Origin: Takakia lepidozioides
Taxonomy: Eukaryota > Streptophyta > Takakiopsida > Takakiales > Takakiaceae
Reading direction: 5' to 3'
Length of the DNA: 64,000 nucleotides
NCBI GenBank assembly: GCA_030704615.1
Contig: CM060732.1
Location: 36,249,053-36,313,052, forward strand
Shown: positions 35,101 to 47,826 of the stretch, one piece after another
Position numbering within the stretch: position 1 is the stretch's first letter
Layout: each line of letters begins with the position of its first letter
Program-made: the position numbers and the translations under genes
The notes under the pieces: generated by a model
The model's input: the letters and a program-made list of their open reading frames with translations, nothing else
Databases searched by the model: none
What the model was told of the DNA's origin: nothing

Positions 35101-36599
35101 GCAGATGGCATAGTTGCCCTGTTTAGAGGGCTTACTTTCTCTGGTTTTAGGACTTGGAAGGAAAGGGGTGGTTGGAAAGTCTGATGAAGCAAATGTGTTC
35201 CTTATCCTAGCTGCTGCTGTTTCCAGTTTTTCCTTCCAGGCCTTGCACGTGTACGTGCAAAGGGAGCACTCCGAGTGTATAACAAGATAGGAAGGGCCTA
35301 TGGGTTCACAATTGACAACTCGTGAGTAACGTGTGCCCTGTGCTCATTTGTTTGGCTTTTGTTTGAAAATAGCCTAAGGTTTGTTCAAGCATGGCACACT
35401 CAAATGAGCCTAGTCAAGTCAATGTGCAAGTATGATTTCACTGGTTATTTGAGAGGCTTACATGTGATTTCAAACAGTCTTCCTTTGGAGAGCACAATCT
35501 TGCTGATTTGGTTTGGTAAGCACCGGGTGGCCACTCAGTTCCTCACATTTGTCTGAAGTTTTGGTGTTCTCAGGTTCAGATTGGTAGTGTGCCTGCAGCT
35601 GTCGAAATGTGTATGCATCCTTCAAATTTTGTGTGTCATTTCTTATGGGAAGTCTAGATGGTTCTCACTCTCATTACGTAACTGGAGGAGGAATTAAAAC
35701 TTCATTGCAGGTACATCTTTGACATTGAAACCGGCCGGAACTTTTTCCTGACAGCAGTGATATATACAAATGGGAATGGGATCATGAATGATGATCGTTA
35801 CGAGTATGACACTGCTGATCAGGTGATGGCTGACTTGGCCGAGGTGTTGGCAAGAGCGGTTTGGCAAATCCCTCCTACGGCAACAACCCTTTCAACTCCA
35901 TTCGACTGCATTCCGTCTAGTCTCTGGTCAGCGTGTAGCAGGCCTCTGATTCCACAGACTGTTTTTCTTGAGACTTCCAGTGCCAGTAAGCATGAGATGG
36001 AGGAGGCCCTGGAGTCCATCCCCAACATGAAGAGGGAAGATCAGGAAGAAAAGGTTGTTGATCCTACACTGGCATTGGGAACTAAAGGATTGCATCGTCC
36101 CCCTCCTTTGGAACAAACTGATGAAGTGCTGGATCGGTCTGCTACTCTTCCTAACAGTTTGCCAAAGGGGAAGACCATCTTGGAATCAAAAGATGGGGAG
36201 AAGGTATGTAGCTCTCCAGACATGACAGTCGACTGTAGTCCATTAGTTTCCCAAGGCTTGGTGGCGACAAGGTCATTTGGTCTTTTGTCCGAGACACCAG
36301 TCCTGGTAGTAGGCGTTCCCTCTGACTCTGCAGATCATTCTTCTTTACTAGTTGATTCTCAAAGGAACTTCCAAAGTAAGTCAATATCCTCCCTCTCTCA
36401 CGTGGATCCCCCAGCGTCACAAGAGCAAAACACACAATGGCTTTTCCCTCTCCATGAGAGTCGTCCTTCCACAGTACCAGAATCTGCAGCAGTCGAGCCC
36501 ACAGCGCCTGCGCATGTAAACGCTGGCATCACCATGTTACCCTTTAATGACGCCATCAGTGAGACTAGACCTTGCTTCAAATTTTTTGTGGATGAGTGA
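32122..36599 (+). CDS. Class A beta-lactamase-like serine hydrolase (Beta-lactamase2 family)
   Basis: A nine-exon model from splice sites and phase: 32122-32390, 32714-32781, 33165-33298, 33631-33698, 34101-34314, 34588-34680, 34807-34935, 35227-35321, 35711-36599. The joined frame is 652 codons with no stop. Exon 1 ends YFYPA; exon 2 continues SSAIKL, giving the catalytic SxxK. Exon 4 begins VSDNKAFNRL, the SDN motif. Exon 8 has VYNKIGRAYGF, in the place of KTG. The last exon adds NGIMNDDRYEYD, then an unusual Ser/Pro-rich tail of roughly 240 residues. The fold is that of bacterial class A enzymes; substrates in plants are unknown. The first ATG in frame was used; an upstream exon is possible. 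The name reflects similarity, not demonstrated antibiotic hydrolysis. Confidence 0.83.
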
Positions 36600-36980
36600 A
36601 GTGTTGTCATCCATGTTCAAATCTGTCGCACAGCGTGGCGCCGCTGGTAGCAACTGCAATCACTGAAAAGACTCGCTCATTGATCCCCGGTGTGTCGTTG
36701 CATTGAATTTCAGCTACAAAACCAAGCAAGCACATGGCTAATGGACGTTGGTCTAGCCATATCCACTGGCATCCAATTAAAACACAAAGTGTGCAGGGTC
36801 AGCAGGAGGAAGAGGTCAAGTAGGAGCCTTACAGTAGCAAAAAGAGTCTCTCAATGTTTTCTTCATTTGATTCCCTCCACTTGAGCATGCCAGCAGTTCA
36901 TACTCGAAGCTTGTCAAACCAATGGAGATCAAAACTGTAGAGCTATGCTATTCCAATTTGAATCATCACCTAGATGAAGT
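36600..36980. other. 3' flank of the beta-lactamase-like gene
   Basis: Probably 3' UTR and spacer; nothing else recognised. Confidence 0.45.
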
Positions 36981-36981
36981 T

Positions 36982-37266
36982 CAGACACCTGTTATATATT
37001 CTTCTCCCAGCCCCCTAAAGCTGATCTTCCTGCTGGTCTTGGTGTGTGAAGCTCAGACACCTGTTATATATTCTTCTCCCAGCCCCCTAAAGCTAATCTT
37101 CCTGCTGGTCTTGGTGTATTATGAAGCTCAGACACTTGTTATATATTCTTCTCCCAGCCCCCTAAAGCTAATCTTCCTGCTGGTCTTGGTGTATTATGAA
37201 GCTAGACACTTGTTATATGTACTTCTCCCAGCCCCCTAAAGCTAATCTTCCTGCTGGTCTTGGTGT
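36982..37266 (+). repeat. Four tandem copies of a 72-75 bp repeat
   Basis: Units start at 36982, 37054, 37129 and about 37204 with CAGACACCTGTTATATATTC, and end with CTGCTGGTCTTGGTGT. The first is 72 bp and the later ones 75 bp, through an added TATTAT-like stretch. It lies between the beta-lactamase-like gene and the hnRNP gene, roughly 0.6 kb upstream of the latter's ATG. Confidence 0.9.
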
Positions 37267-37854
37267 AGTTTGAACTGGGTCTGCATCAAAGCTCCACTTT
37301 CCCAAGAACCAGACTCTTGGGAGGGAAGAGACGAGGACCTTCCTGAAATACTGGGGCCGTTCCGTTTTCCAGACAACGTGTGTAAGTGTGTACTCAGTTG
37401 TCCAAAAAGGTGGCATATAGAGTGTCCAGGCTACGACGACATTCATCCAAGTTCATCACCTAAGGATGAAAATGGACATTCGTCCAATATGTATACTCTT
37501 GTTATTATCAACTATCCCTCCAATTAGGTCTAGAGAGCCCATGGCATGGGATGGCATGGGGCATGATGATGAAATCTGGGCCGTGGATGCGGGGCGGGCG
37601 CATCGGAGCCGTGGAAGGACAGGCGGGTGCAGAAGCAGCAGGGCAGTGAGGGCCTGTCTGTGTGTTTGTGAGTGCTATCGATCGCGTGTATACTTCGAAG
37701 GATCGCTGCATTGCATTGCTGGACGGACTGAGAGAGATGGTGGCGCAGATCTTGTGAGAGGGGGGAGGAAGGAGGGGGGAAAGGAGGCAGTGGGGTGGTT
37801 GTGGGGAGGTGAATCGGTGGTGGGTTTGCGTTCTTGGGAGGGGATCGATCTGGG

Positions 37855-39596
37855 ATGGACTCGGATCAGGGGAAGCTGTTCATAGGGGGGATATCATGGG
37901 AGACGACGGAGGAGAAGCTGCGGGACTATTTCAAGGTGTACGGGGAGGTGGCGGAGACTGTGATCATGAAGGATAGGGCGACTGGACGGGCGCGAGGGTT
38001 TGGATTTGTGATCTTTGCAGACCCTGCCGTGGCGGATCGGGTGGTGACCGAGAAGCACACTATCGATGGCAGAACGGTAAGCTTGGGGGGGTTGGTGTTG
38101 TAAGGTTGTTTAGAGTGAGAGCGATGATTGTCTTGTGTCCAGTGTCCAGGCGGGCAGTGTAGTGTGTCGTGTCTTAAGTAAGTAAGCGGAGGTTGTGGTG
38201 GGCTAGTGCAATGCAGGTGTGGTATGGGATCGTGCATGTTATAACTAGTTTAGCTGTCTCTCTCTTAATTTTTATTTAGGTGGAAGCGAAAAAAGCCGTG
38301 CCGAGGGATGAGCAGCAGAATGTGCCTAGGAGCAACAGCGGTGGCCCTGGGCCAGCAAGTCATACTAGGACAAAGAAGATATTTGTGGGAGGCTTAGCCT
38401 CAACTGTTACTGAGGATGACTTCAAAAAGTATTTCGAGCAGTTTGGTACTATTACAGATGTGGTTGTTATGTATGACCACAATACTCAAAGGCCTCGTGG
38501 TTTTGGCTTCATAACTTTTGATTCTGAGGATGCAGTGGAGAATGTTCTTCAAAAGTCCTTCCATGAGCTCAACGAGAAGATGGTCGAAGTAAAAAAAGCC
38601 ATTCCAAAGGAGCTCTCTGCAGGTACTGGTCGCGCTGCAAGTGGCTTTGGAGGTGGCCGCGGTAGTGCTAACTACGGCGGTGGCTATGGCCAAGGCTACA
38701 GCTCCAGCCCTGGTGGTGGATACGGAGGTGGGGGTAACAGCCGCTATGGTCCAACTCCGGCTGGAAGGGGTGGGTATGCCGGCTATGGTGGTGCTGGCTA
38801 TGGGGGTGCAGGCTATGGAAGCGGCGGAGGCTATGGTGCAGCCATGAACGGAGGATACGGTGGCAGTGGGTACGGCAACAGTGGATATGGCAGTGCTGCT
38901 GGGGCCAGCTATGGGAGTGGCGGTTATGGAAGCACACCAGCTGGAGGTGGCTATGGAGCGGGGGCCGCCGGGTATGGGACTGGCGGAGTTGGTAGTGGTG
39001 GCTATGGGAGTGGCCCTGTGGGTGGGAGAAGTGCATGGGGAAGTGGGGGGGCTGGATATGGGAGTGGGGGAAGTTCAACAGGGTATGGCGCAGCTGGTGG
39101 GGGCAGCATGAGTGGGTATGGGAATGCTGCAGGTTGGGGCTCAGCTGGGGCTGGAGCGGGTCAGGCCACTGGCAGCAGTGCTGGCTATGGGAGTGCTGGC
39201 TATGGTTACGGAAGCAATGAAAGTGGCTATGGCTCTACTGCTGGGTATGGTGGTCGGGGCACTGGCTATGGTAGCACTGCTGGTGGCTATGGCACCTCAG
39301 CAGGAGGAACGGGTAGTGGCAGCTACGCCGGGGGATATGGAGATGTCTACGGGAGCTCTGGATATGCAGACAATACATGGAGATCCACAGGAGCTGATTC
39401 TTACAACTCGGCTGCGACAGGGACTGGGGCTGCAGCCGCTGGGGGCTACAGCGTGGCTGGCGGTGCTGCTGCGGATGGCACAATGAACGGTACAACAGGC
39501 TACGGGGGAGGCTATGGTGTGGCAGGCAGGCAGACACAGCGAGGTCCTGATGCACGCTTCAGGCCCTACCCTGCTGCTGGTGACCGCACTGGCTAG
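37855..39596 (+). CDS. Two-RRM glycine-rich hnRNP (RNP1/Musashi/DAZAP1-like)
   Basis: Two exons: 37855-38076 (74 codons) and 38280-39596, joined at acg|gtaagc ... tttag|gtggaa, giving 511 residues. RRM1 (residues about 6-79) has RNP2 LFIGGI and RNP1 RGFGFVIF. RRM2 (about 102-178) has KIFVGGL and RGFGFITF. The rest is a long Gly/Tyr/Ser low-complexity domain of GYG repeats. This is the plant UBA2/RBGD or RNP1 class, binding mRNA in nucleus and cytoplasm. The ATG at 37855 gives MDSDQGKLFIGG, standard for the class; an in-frame ATG at 37834 is also possible. The Gly/Tyr tail is the type that phase-separates in related proteins. Confidence 0.93.
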
Positions 39597-42500
39597 TCAC
39601 TGCTTATCATCGCGTGCCAGCTTTAGGGGCAGCGTTTGTTCATAAGGTCCTTTGCTAATGAAAAAAGTTTCTAGCTTTAGTTGGAAGAGAGGTCAACCGT
39701 AGTTCAGATTGTTATGTTGAGGAGATTCTAATAGACTCCAGCTAATCCCATTTTTGCAGATGTTTAGGAAGGGAGGGGAGTGGTTTTTGGTATGAAGCTA
39801 CTTCTTGTTGAGGTTCGGTTGCTTTTAGGGCATCTGTCATGTTGGGATGAGGATGGTTGTCAGAGGTGGTCAGGCCAAGTGTCTTCCTGCATCATTCATT
39901 GTGGCACCTTGTAACAGTGATTGAGTTTTTCCTGTTTGCCTGACTCACAGTAATTGAACAGAGCACCACAGGTGGTTTTCATCTTTATTACAAAACTTTT
40001 CGGGTACAAGGACCAATTAGTTTCTATTGTCATTGAATATAGTCACACAGCTTTGACGGAGGTCAGCAGATGTGTTTTGACGAAGAATGATCAGCATACC
40101 TTTTGGGAGATGTCTAATGCTGTACTGCAGGGGGAGGTTGTAGCTCGAAAACAAACTAGTTGTGCTGAAAGCTATGTGTTTCCCCTCCTGATTGTTTGAT
40201 ATCTGTTATGGAAGGATTTCATTTGGTTCTCCACATTTTGTCAGCTGATTGTGACTGTTCTGAGTGAGGGGGAGAGAGAACCAGTCTAGTCTCCATCTTG
40301 GGGAACTGTTGTGGCTTTTGTCTGCAACAGCTGATGACAGGGGTAGTGTGCTGCTTATGTAAGCCATTGCTGTCATCCAAGATGGAAAGGGATTGGTGAA
40401 CCGTCATTCTTGCAGGATTTGAGTTGGGAGGTCCGACATCTGTGAGTCAGTGAAAACTAGTAACCTCAGTTGTTTGTTGAGAGATTATGGAGAGCTGGCC
40501 AGGAATATTGATGTGTGTATGCTTTTTGTGTCCTCCTGAATACAGGGGTTGCTGCCTAGTCTTAATAGGGGGACGCAATCTCGACTCTATAACCATGGTC
40601 TGAAGTCTGGAGCGCACATGGCCGAGGTTGTGAACCAGGGGGTTGCTTGGGGTTGCACAGAAGTAGGGGAGGGAGAGAGATGATAGTGTTGTGGTGGCAA
40701 GATTTGGTTGAGTTCTAGTCTAATCGGACACCAATTTCTTATCAGGGTTTCTATTTTCACACTTTGTTAGATCTGACAGAATCTTATGGCACACCAATTT
40801 GTAGCGTGGTGTGCTTACATGTTGGTAGGGCTTACTTTATCTAGTCGACTTCAATCTGTGGATCACCAGGTGTGTTTCTGAAGGCAGCAGCTGTAGCATT
40901 CAGTCAGTAATCGTCTCTTGGCTTTGATTGTTTACTATTTGAGAATCTCTTTTATGTTTGGTTAGTGCTTTCCATATCAATCAGAATCTCTGCCCGGGGG
41001 ATTGTTTCGGGCAGAGTGCAGCTATGTAGGTAACTCTGGCAGAGTTAGACTATCCTCTCGAAAGACCTGTGGTGGATCAAGTGTTGGTGCTATGCACATG
41101 TTTATTGAGAAAGGGAAAAAAGAATTTACTGTGGCCTCCAGCATTAGGAATGGATTTGTAATCATCTTGGTCCAATCGAGGGGCATGAGTGGGTTTTTTC
41201 TTTTGAGTTTTTGGCCTGAGTGCTTGCTGGCTCCCCTCTTGTCAACCTCTGGTTTCTTGGGGTCTTTCCTGTTTGTTGGGGCAGCATGGAGGAAATCTGG
41301 AAGCTGTGCATTGAAACGGTTTGATGTCTGTTTGTGTGTACGATTTTATTTGCACCTTTGTCTATGTCGATTGCAGGATGCTCTCTGAAACTTCTTGATC
41401 TCTTCTTCCTCTTAAATTATTGCAAGATTAGGACGGTCTTGAACTAGTACTCACATCAGTTTTGAGAGAAACAAAAAAATTGCCAGTAGTGTCATGGACA
41501 GCCTAGGACACGATTGAAATCAATCTGCCCAGAACATGCTACTCCAGTCTTCATGTTGGCAGGAAGACAGACTTTGGTAGCAAGGAGGTCAGTAAATGTA
41601 CTCAGCTAACAAGGATAGGGCATCTGAGAAGAAACTATGTTTTGGTCCATCCGGCCTACACCCAATGAGAGCACAGCAGTGCCTTCGAATTGGACTTCTC
41701 AACTTACGTCCTAATCAGCTAAACTACGAGGACATTGGAAGTAGAACACAGTTACTATAGTTCCTTATTGAGTTGTGATTGAGATCACAATCTCCCTTCT
41801 TGAAGATCAAGCTGATAAGACCCTCGGACATTTGACAAGGCATAGTTTCTGTGCTAAAGATATCATGAGCCGCAGCACCCTTCACTTCTCAGGGCAGTTG
41901 CTGGCCAGAGCGATGGCCGTTCTCTAATGGAGGAGCAGCAGAATAGCTGTGCTGAGAGTATAAAGTATCAACCTGCTCAACTAGTCATTCTCTGTTCAGA
42001 CATAGGCCATACAGCAGCTCTTGAAAAGTGGTGGCAGCAAACAGTTAATGTCAAGGAAGTCTGCAATACATGGCCTTAAGACCTCATTGCAATTATACGC
42101 AGGTCAACATTTTGTTGAGGTTGGCAATCAAGGCAACAGCTTCTATTATTAGTGACCACATTTCAACAAGTATGAGTGCATTACAAGCCTAGTTGGACTG
42201 GTAGAGAGTCTAGAATTGCCACATTTATGATTTATTTCATGAAGTCGAGGGCACAGTGTGAGGCTGCATTTGTCTACCCTACATCTCCGTGATCCAGCCT
42301 TCCTCCTACTTAGTAAGTTCAAGAGAAAAGTGGAAGAAACATCATTCTCTCCATCCTTAATGAACCCCCAAAAACTTGACTATGTATATGTAGCTGGTAT
42401 GGGGGATCCAAGATGCGCATTTCTATGCACCCATTGTCCTTACATGATGATGGGAGAGAGGGAGAAAAATAGCAATGACACAATACTCTTTCTTTGCTTC

Positions 42501-43385
42501 TCCCTCCTTTCCTACTTGGGAGTTCAGGGCAGAACAATGTGTAAAGAAAAACTTTGGGCACCATATCGCGTGTACCTATTGTTTGAATTATTATTATTAA
42601 TTTTTTTTCTTGAGTTGTAGCCCTGTAAAACTTTATTAGTAAGGTAAGGTAAAAATAACCTTACAAGAACCATAAGGCAGAGGAATGAGGTTCCTCTCCT
42701 AGCCAATTGTCAAGAGAAGCTAGAAAGAAAAGGAGGAGAAGGCTAAGCAGAGCTGTAGAAACACTGCACTACAACCCTAGATCAAGCCTGCATAATAGAG
42801 GGAAAGGCTAAGCAGAAACAGAACTGCTTCTCAGAGCACCAAACACTAGTGCTAGCCTGCCAGACGAAGGAAAAAGAGGGGGAGTCCAGCAGCTGAAGGT
42901 ATTGCTGCAATAGAGCCATCCTGTCAAACAGATTAAAATATAGGGAACAATTATAACTATGAGCCTAAGAGCACTGCCATTACATGCTGCCTCTCTTCCT
43001 TTTGGGGGCCTCAAAAGATAATTGGGTCTTCGATTGACATGGCAAAGCTCTCTGAAACACATTTGAACACCTCATCTTCCATATATGCCAAAGAACAATG
43101 TCTTTGAGGGACACAGGAACAGAAAACGCTCCGTCCCTAATATTGACAAGGACAACAGAAGTATAGTAGATCATGTTAAAAGGATTAGTGAATCCAATGT
43201 AGGTTAGCAAGTCTAGTAAAGTGAATAGTTAGTGAAGAGAAGTTACATTCACTGGAACCTTCATGTAACTACCGTGCTCGGGTGTGAAGCACTTTATGTC
43301 TGAGTGACTTCTAAGGTTGGGAGGAGAGCTCCTCAAATATATAAAGTCTTAATCTTATATTGCTGAGTGTATCTAATCATAATTC
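39597..43385. other. Intergenic DNA with no recognised gene
   Basis: The first few hundred bases are probably the hnRNP 3' UTR. Several open frames of 60-130 codons exist but show no domain, splice logic or composition that sets them apart from chance. Their initiation and reading patterns overlap on both strands, so they are left out. Confidence 0.5.
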
Positions 43386-43995
43386 TAACATGCTATCAGA
43401 GGTAGGTCAGAAATTACTCATCGATTTTCTTTATCTTGTAGAGAACCCAGAAAATCAGTCTAAGATTCGCTTGGCATAGATTAATATTGCAGTATCTTAG
43501 CTGCAATGGCAGATCAAACCAAGAAAATCGAGAAATTAGATGGGCCTAATTTTTTTCACATGGAAAATCAGGATGTCTTATCTAAAAAGGAAAAACTATG
43601 GGATTTAGTAATAGGCACTGAAATTAAGCCTACCAAGTACTACATCTCCCCGGGGTACAGTCACCAATCCCCTCTGACTGGACAAGGCTCTATCCCAGAT
43701 TGGGATGATCCAGATAGAATTGCATAAATGCTACTCGTTGATAGTGTGAAGAATTCGTGTCTAGGTCATGCTACACAAGGTAGTACATCCAATGAAAATT
43801 GGTCTAAAATACAGAAGATGTTTCAAAATACAGACATGATGAACAAACGGTTTCAGCGGAAACAATATGTTAATTTAGTCATGCATGAAGGGGATGATCG
43901 GATGTTCTATCACACATTTCACGCATTCAAATTGCTCATAGAACAATTGGCATTAAACTCCCATCCTGTCCAAGTTAGTGTAAACTGTCTTTGAC
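43386..43995 (+). pseudogene. Ty1/copia retrotransposon gag fragment
   Basis: A tRNA-primer-like word (ctatcagagg) at about 43394 is followed by KLDGPNFF and LWDLVIGTEIKP (43506-43727). After an in-frame stop the same frame resumes with DDPDRIA-MLLVDSV, then ENWSKIQKMFQ and RFQRKQYVNLVMHEGDD, the gag core of copia elements. Protease, integrase and RT are absent. One stop (43725-43727) and a frame change mark it as dead. Confidence 0.8.
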
Positions 43996-44291
43996 TTGTC
44001 CTTATCATATCACTTGCATGATGTGGCATTGTTTCTACGTGTGTCCTCAGCATTGGGCCACCGTGAAGAATGAACAAAGCCAAACAAGACATAGCTCCCG
44101 GACGATCTGCAACAGTGCACACTGGGCACACACACACACGCAGTAACTTACTTACAAACTAGTTGAGAAGAAGGATACCCCGCAGTTGGTGCCACACTGC
44201 ACACGCACACACACAGACAGGGTTGCGTGCAGTGGGGTTCGGTGGGAGATTGTGGGTGGAGACGAGGTTGTGGGGGCAGACAATCTTTGGG
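43996..44291. other. Upstream flank of the DUF2062 gene
   Basis: CA-dinucleotide tracts (about 44128-44140 and 44200-44215). No gene recognised. The 5' UTR and promoter probably lie here. Confidence 0.4.
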
Positions 44292-46817
44292 ATGTCCAGG
44301 GAGCCGTTGCTGGAATCGTCGGGGAGCAGGGAGGCGGCTGATGGGTTGGAGCAATTTAGAGGCAACAGTGGATACCCAGAAGAGGAAACTGAGGGGGCAA
44401 AGCGAAATGTAGACATGGGCGGGTGGCGGAATTACTGGGTTGTGCGATGGTCCCGTACCAAAATCCGCGATCCGCTTCTCCTGATCTTCCGCAGGTGCAG
44501 AACCACCCATTTGATCATTCTCTTGAGATTGAGTGACGAATTTTTCCACGCTTCATGGAATCTGTAAGAACTGGAATGGTAGGTCCAATCTTCCAGTTTG
44601 AACATGGGCTCTTGAAATGGGCTCGGGGCGTCCTGTGTCCGATTCTTCCCCTAAGCTTTCTGCATCTGGGAGAGCAGACCAGCACTGTACCACGGGGATT
44701 TGTGGTATTATTGTGGCTCTGAATTGCACTGGTGGTTTGGCCGTGTGACCAAGTCACACATAGAGGTACAAGTGGCTGCTTTCAGTGTATCCTTGAGGGG
44801 ATGACTGCTGCTAGCTGGCAGGAGTTCATTGAAATCATCTTTATTAATTGTAGTGACTGATGAAGGATCGTATATTGGTCTTAGAGGAGCAGATGCAATT
44901 TCTATGCGCCCCCTGTTCTTTGAATGCAAGCAAGGGTTCCGGGTTGAGGAGTAGTGGTTTAGTCCAGTTGAGCAATTTGTTGTGCCATTGAAAGATAGAA
45001 GACAGGTTGGACCTGTGGAGTATGTCCAAGTCGAAATTTCGCATCCCCCAACTACATTCCTGGGGTCATATTTCGCCTTTCACAAGATACTTCTGATGGA
45101 AGCCTCAGCTCTCAGTGTAGAGGAGATACTTTCATAGTCGATACAGTGCAGCTCTTGATGGAGCTCTTAGTGGGATCATCTTTTGTTCTCTTGGTCACGT
45201 GTGGATTTGTGTTGGATGCAGGGGCACGGACCCGAAACAAATGGCTATGTCAGGAGCTTTGGGCATTACGCTGGGAATCTTTCCAATTTATGGTTAGTCC
45301 GAAGTCTTGTGATTTGGTGAGGATGGGTGGGGAAGGGAGGAAGGAAGGGCAAGATACAGTATCCTGACCCCAATGACATAGGTGCAGATTCAAATAAATA
45401 AGCCCCGTTGAATTGGATGGGTTGACAGGTTCTTGATATTCTCTCAGTGAGTATGATTTTGCTCATGCTCTTTGTGAAGTTGGATGCTAATTACGTCTTT
45501 TGGGGTCTGTGGACTACAAACTTCGTATAACTTTTGTGGTCTCTTCTATATTGTTTGACTTGGTGGGATATGTTTGTTGTGTGCACAGGAGTAACAGTGT
45601 TCCTGTGTGGAGCAGCAGCTGGAATGCTAGGGAACAAGTGCAACGTACCAACATTGATGCTTGCGAATCTCATTGCCACACCTGTAGAACTAATGTAGGC
45701 TTTCCTTTTGATTACTGAAATCCTATTAGGAGAGATTGCGAGTAGTCACATACTAAATTTTTGTAGGTTTGTCAATGGTGGTTTTGTTACTCGTGTTCTA
45801 GTTCTTTGCAGTTAGTGGTTTGGAATTTGGTTCTTTATGACTCATGGGTGGTTTGATTGGGGCGTATGTAAACATACCCAGTTCGGAATCATCTGTACGT
45901 GTTCTTCTGTTCCACCTGTTGTGCTGACATTTTGTCATGATTGGCATGCTTGGATGGATGCAGCTTGGTAGTCCCCTTTCTGCGGTTGGGTGAACTGTTA
46001 CTGGGTGGGCATCCTTTCATGCTAACAAGGGACGCACTTTGGAAGGCAGTTACCTTTAAGGCTTCTAGCAATGTACTGGGGGCGCTTTTACATGCAGTGA
46101 GTGTTGTTTTCACCTCTAATTTCATAGGAAGTAGTAGGCAGTCTTCCTGTTCCGGTAGTTGAGCTGTCAAATGAGACTTCTAGGAGAAGCGTAGTCTATC
46201 CGAGGTCTGTGCTGCTTGACAGTGTTAGTTCCATTGTTGTGGATTGGTTATGCATGCTTGGGGGCTCTTTTTCCTTAAGACTTGAGCCAGGATAGTCTTT
46301 AATTATACTTTTGAGTTGGGAAACTTCCCAATGCTTCAGCTAGCAAATCAGGTTTAAAGGGGTGACTGGTAGTTATGGGCTGAAAGGGTTCAATACGGTA
46401 GATGTGTGTTATCATCCTGATTATGTTTATTCCACGAGTTGCAACCTAGAATTACTGAAAGTGGTTATGACATGTTTATTTGATGAGATTTTGGATTTGT
46501 TAAACACGACTTCAGTTTCTGGCTTTGTTATGTCATCGGGTAGGCTGACAACATGGGGTGCAGTTCCAACTTGGAATTGTATACTTCAACTGAGTATACT
46601 CACGTTTGAGCATGGGATGGGTGGTGGTGCGTGGTTCTGGCAGTTGGTGGGTTGGGTGATCGCTGCACCCTTCATCTGTATGGCCTTGTATATTTTCTTT
46701 CTGCCTTTGATGCACTGTGCTCGACAGCGTTTCGCTGCCAGTGATCTTCCCATAAGCCAGCGTGTGGTCCTGCTGAATGAGGAGGTTGCTTCTCCAAGTA
46801 AAGATGCGGTCTTGTGA
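44292..46817 (+). CDS. DUF2062 membrane protein
   Basis: Five exons: 44292-44494, 45222-45292, 45589-45694, 45964-46096, 46644-46817. They join in phase to 228 residues. After an acidic N-terminal region the core begins at KIRDPLLLIFRRGTDPKQMA, then GALGITLGIFPIYGVTVFLC, NVPTLMLANLIATPVEL, LVVPFLRLGELLLGG and VGWVIAAPFICMALYIFFLPL. The small Gly/Pro-rich hydrophobic segments match DUF2062 (found in plants and bacteria), giving about three to four membrane spans. Function is unknown. The splice junctions were fixed by the domain continuing across each intron. The ATG at 44292 starts an MSREPLLESS N-terminus. Confidence 0.85.
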
Positions 46818-47826
46818 TTTTTGCTTTTTTTTTTTTCTCTGATTGATATGTTGCATTTCAGTTTTTGTGGATGCGTAGATTTCCAAATTAAAATTCAGGT
46901 GGATTGTACTATCAAGACATACATCATTATACAATTGTCTTCATTGCTTTGATACATTCAACTGAGAGTGAGGTTTCTCTTTGATGAGATGTGGTTTTTT
47001 TAATTCGTCTAGTTCCATCTCTGAGGGTTGGGAGAAAGCTTATTGTTTTGTAGTTGGCATGGCTTGATGACTCTCATTGGACGTTCTTGGCGACTCTCAT
47101 ACTGTCAAGAAAATGAAAAACATGAGAACAAACTCGACATGAGTAACAGAACTCAAACCCCAAGAAGCATTATATCCGTGCTCTGCTTGATAGGTCAGGG
47201 TGTGTATCCTTTGTCATACAAATGTCCTTAGGTTTTGCTCAGATAGGATCTGTCGACTTTTTGCATCCATGAACCACATTGATAACTAGACAATTCCAGC
47301 AAGGTGTCCATGTCTGCTGTGTCAAAATCGGAGGTTTCAAATGTACTTCTCTCTGAGAATGTCTTCTGAGTGACCACAGAATGGCGGTACTCTTCATCTG
47401 CCTCCATTCCAATTTCCAATGTTGCACACTAATGCTCCACCTCCACAGCAGTAGCCAACTGCAATGTGAGGTGCGATCTTGTGAGCAGCTGAAATGGGTC
47501 CATAAATCCGCCAACCGAAGTTCGAGAACTCAACGTAACCTCGAACTTTCACAACCCACACCTTTAGCACAAAGATCTGGCGTCTTCCTCACTTTGTTTG
47601 GAGGAGGTATGGTCGGCCACAATGGGATTAAACTGACTAACAACAAAACCAAATCGGTGAACCCAACTTTTAGTGATCTGTAATGTGCAAGAAACTTATT
47701 AGTGACATGGTGTCCTAATTGGCGGGCTTTATGTACTTACTAGCAATAACCCAAATATTGTATGGGAGAAGTGTTCTCTTCATTCCGGATTTGATTCTCT
47801 CGTGCTGTGGTGGTCCCTGCGGAACG
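46818..47826. other. Intergenic spacer before FIS1
   Basis: No gene recognised. It probably holds the 3' UTR of the DUF2062 gene and the promoter of FIS1. Confidence 0.45.

Noticed and set aside
38668-39555. His/Ser-rich minus-strand ORFs opposite the hnRNP tail
   Set aside because: Antisense translations of the GYG repeats.
40002-43210. Several 60-130 codon ORFs between the hnRNP and copia remnant
   Set aside because: No motifs, no splice support, overlapping frames on both strands; consistent with chance.
44148-44549. Minus-strand ORF overlapping DUF2062 exon 1
   Set aside because: The plus strand continues the DUF2062 protein across splice sites in phase; the minus frame is its shadow.
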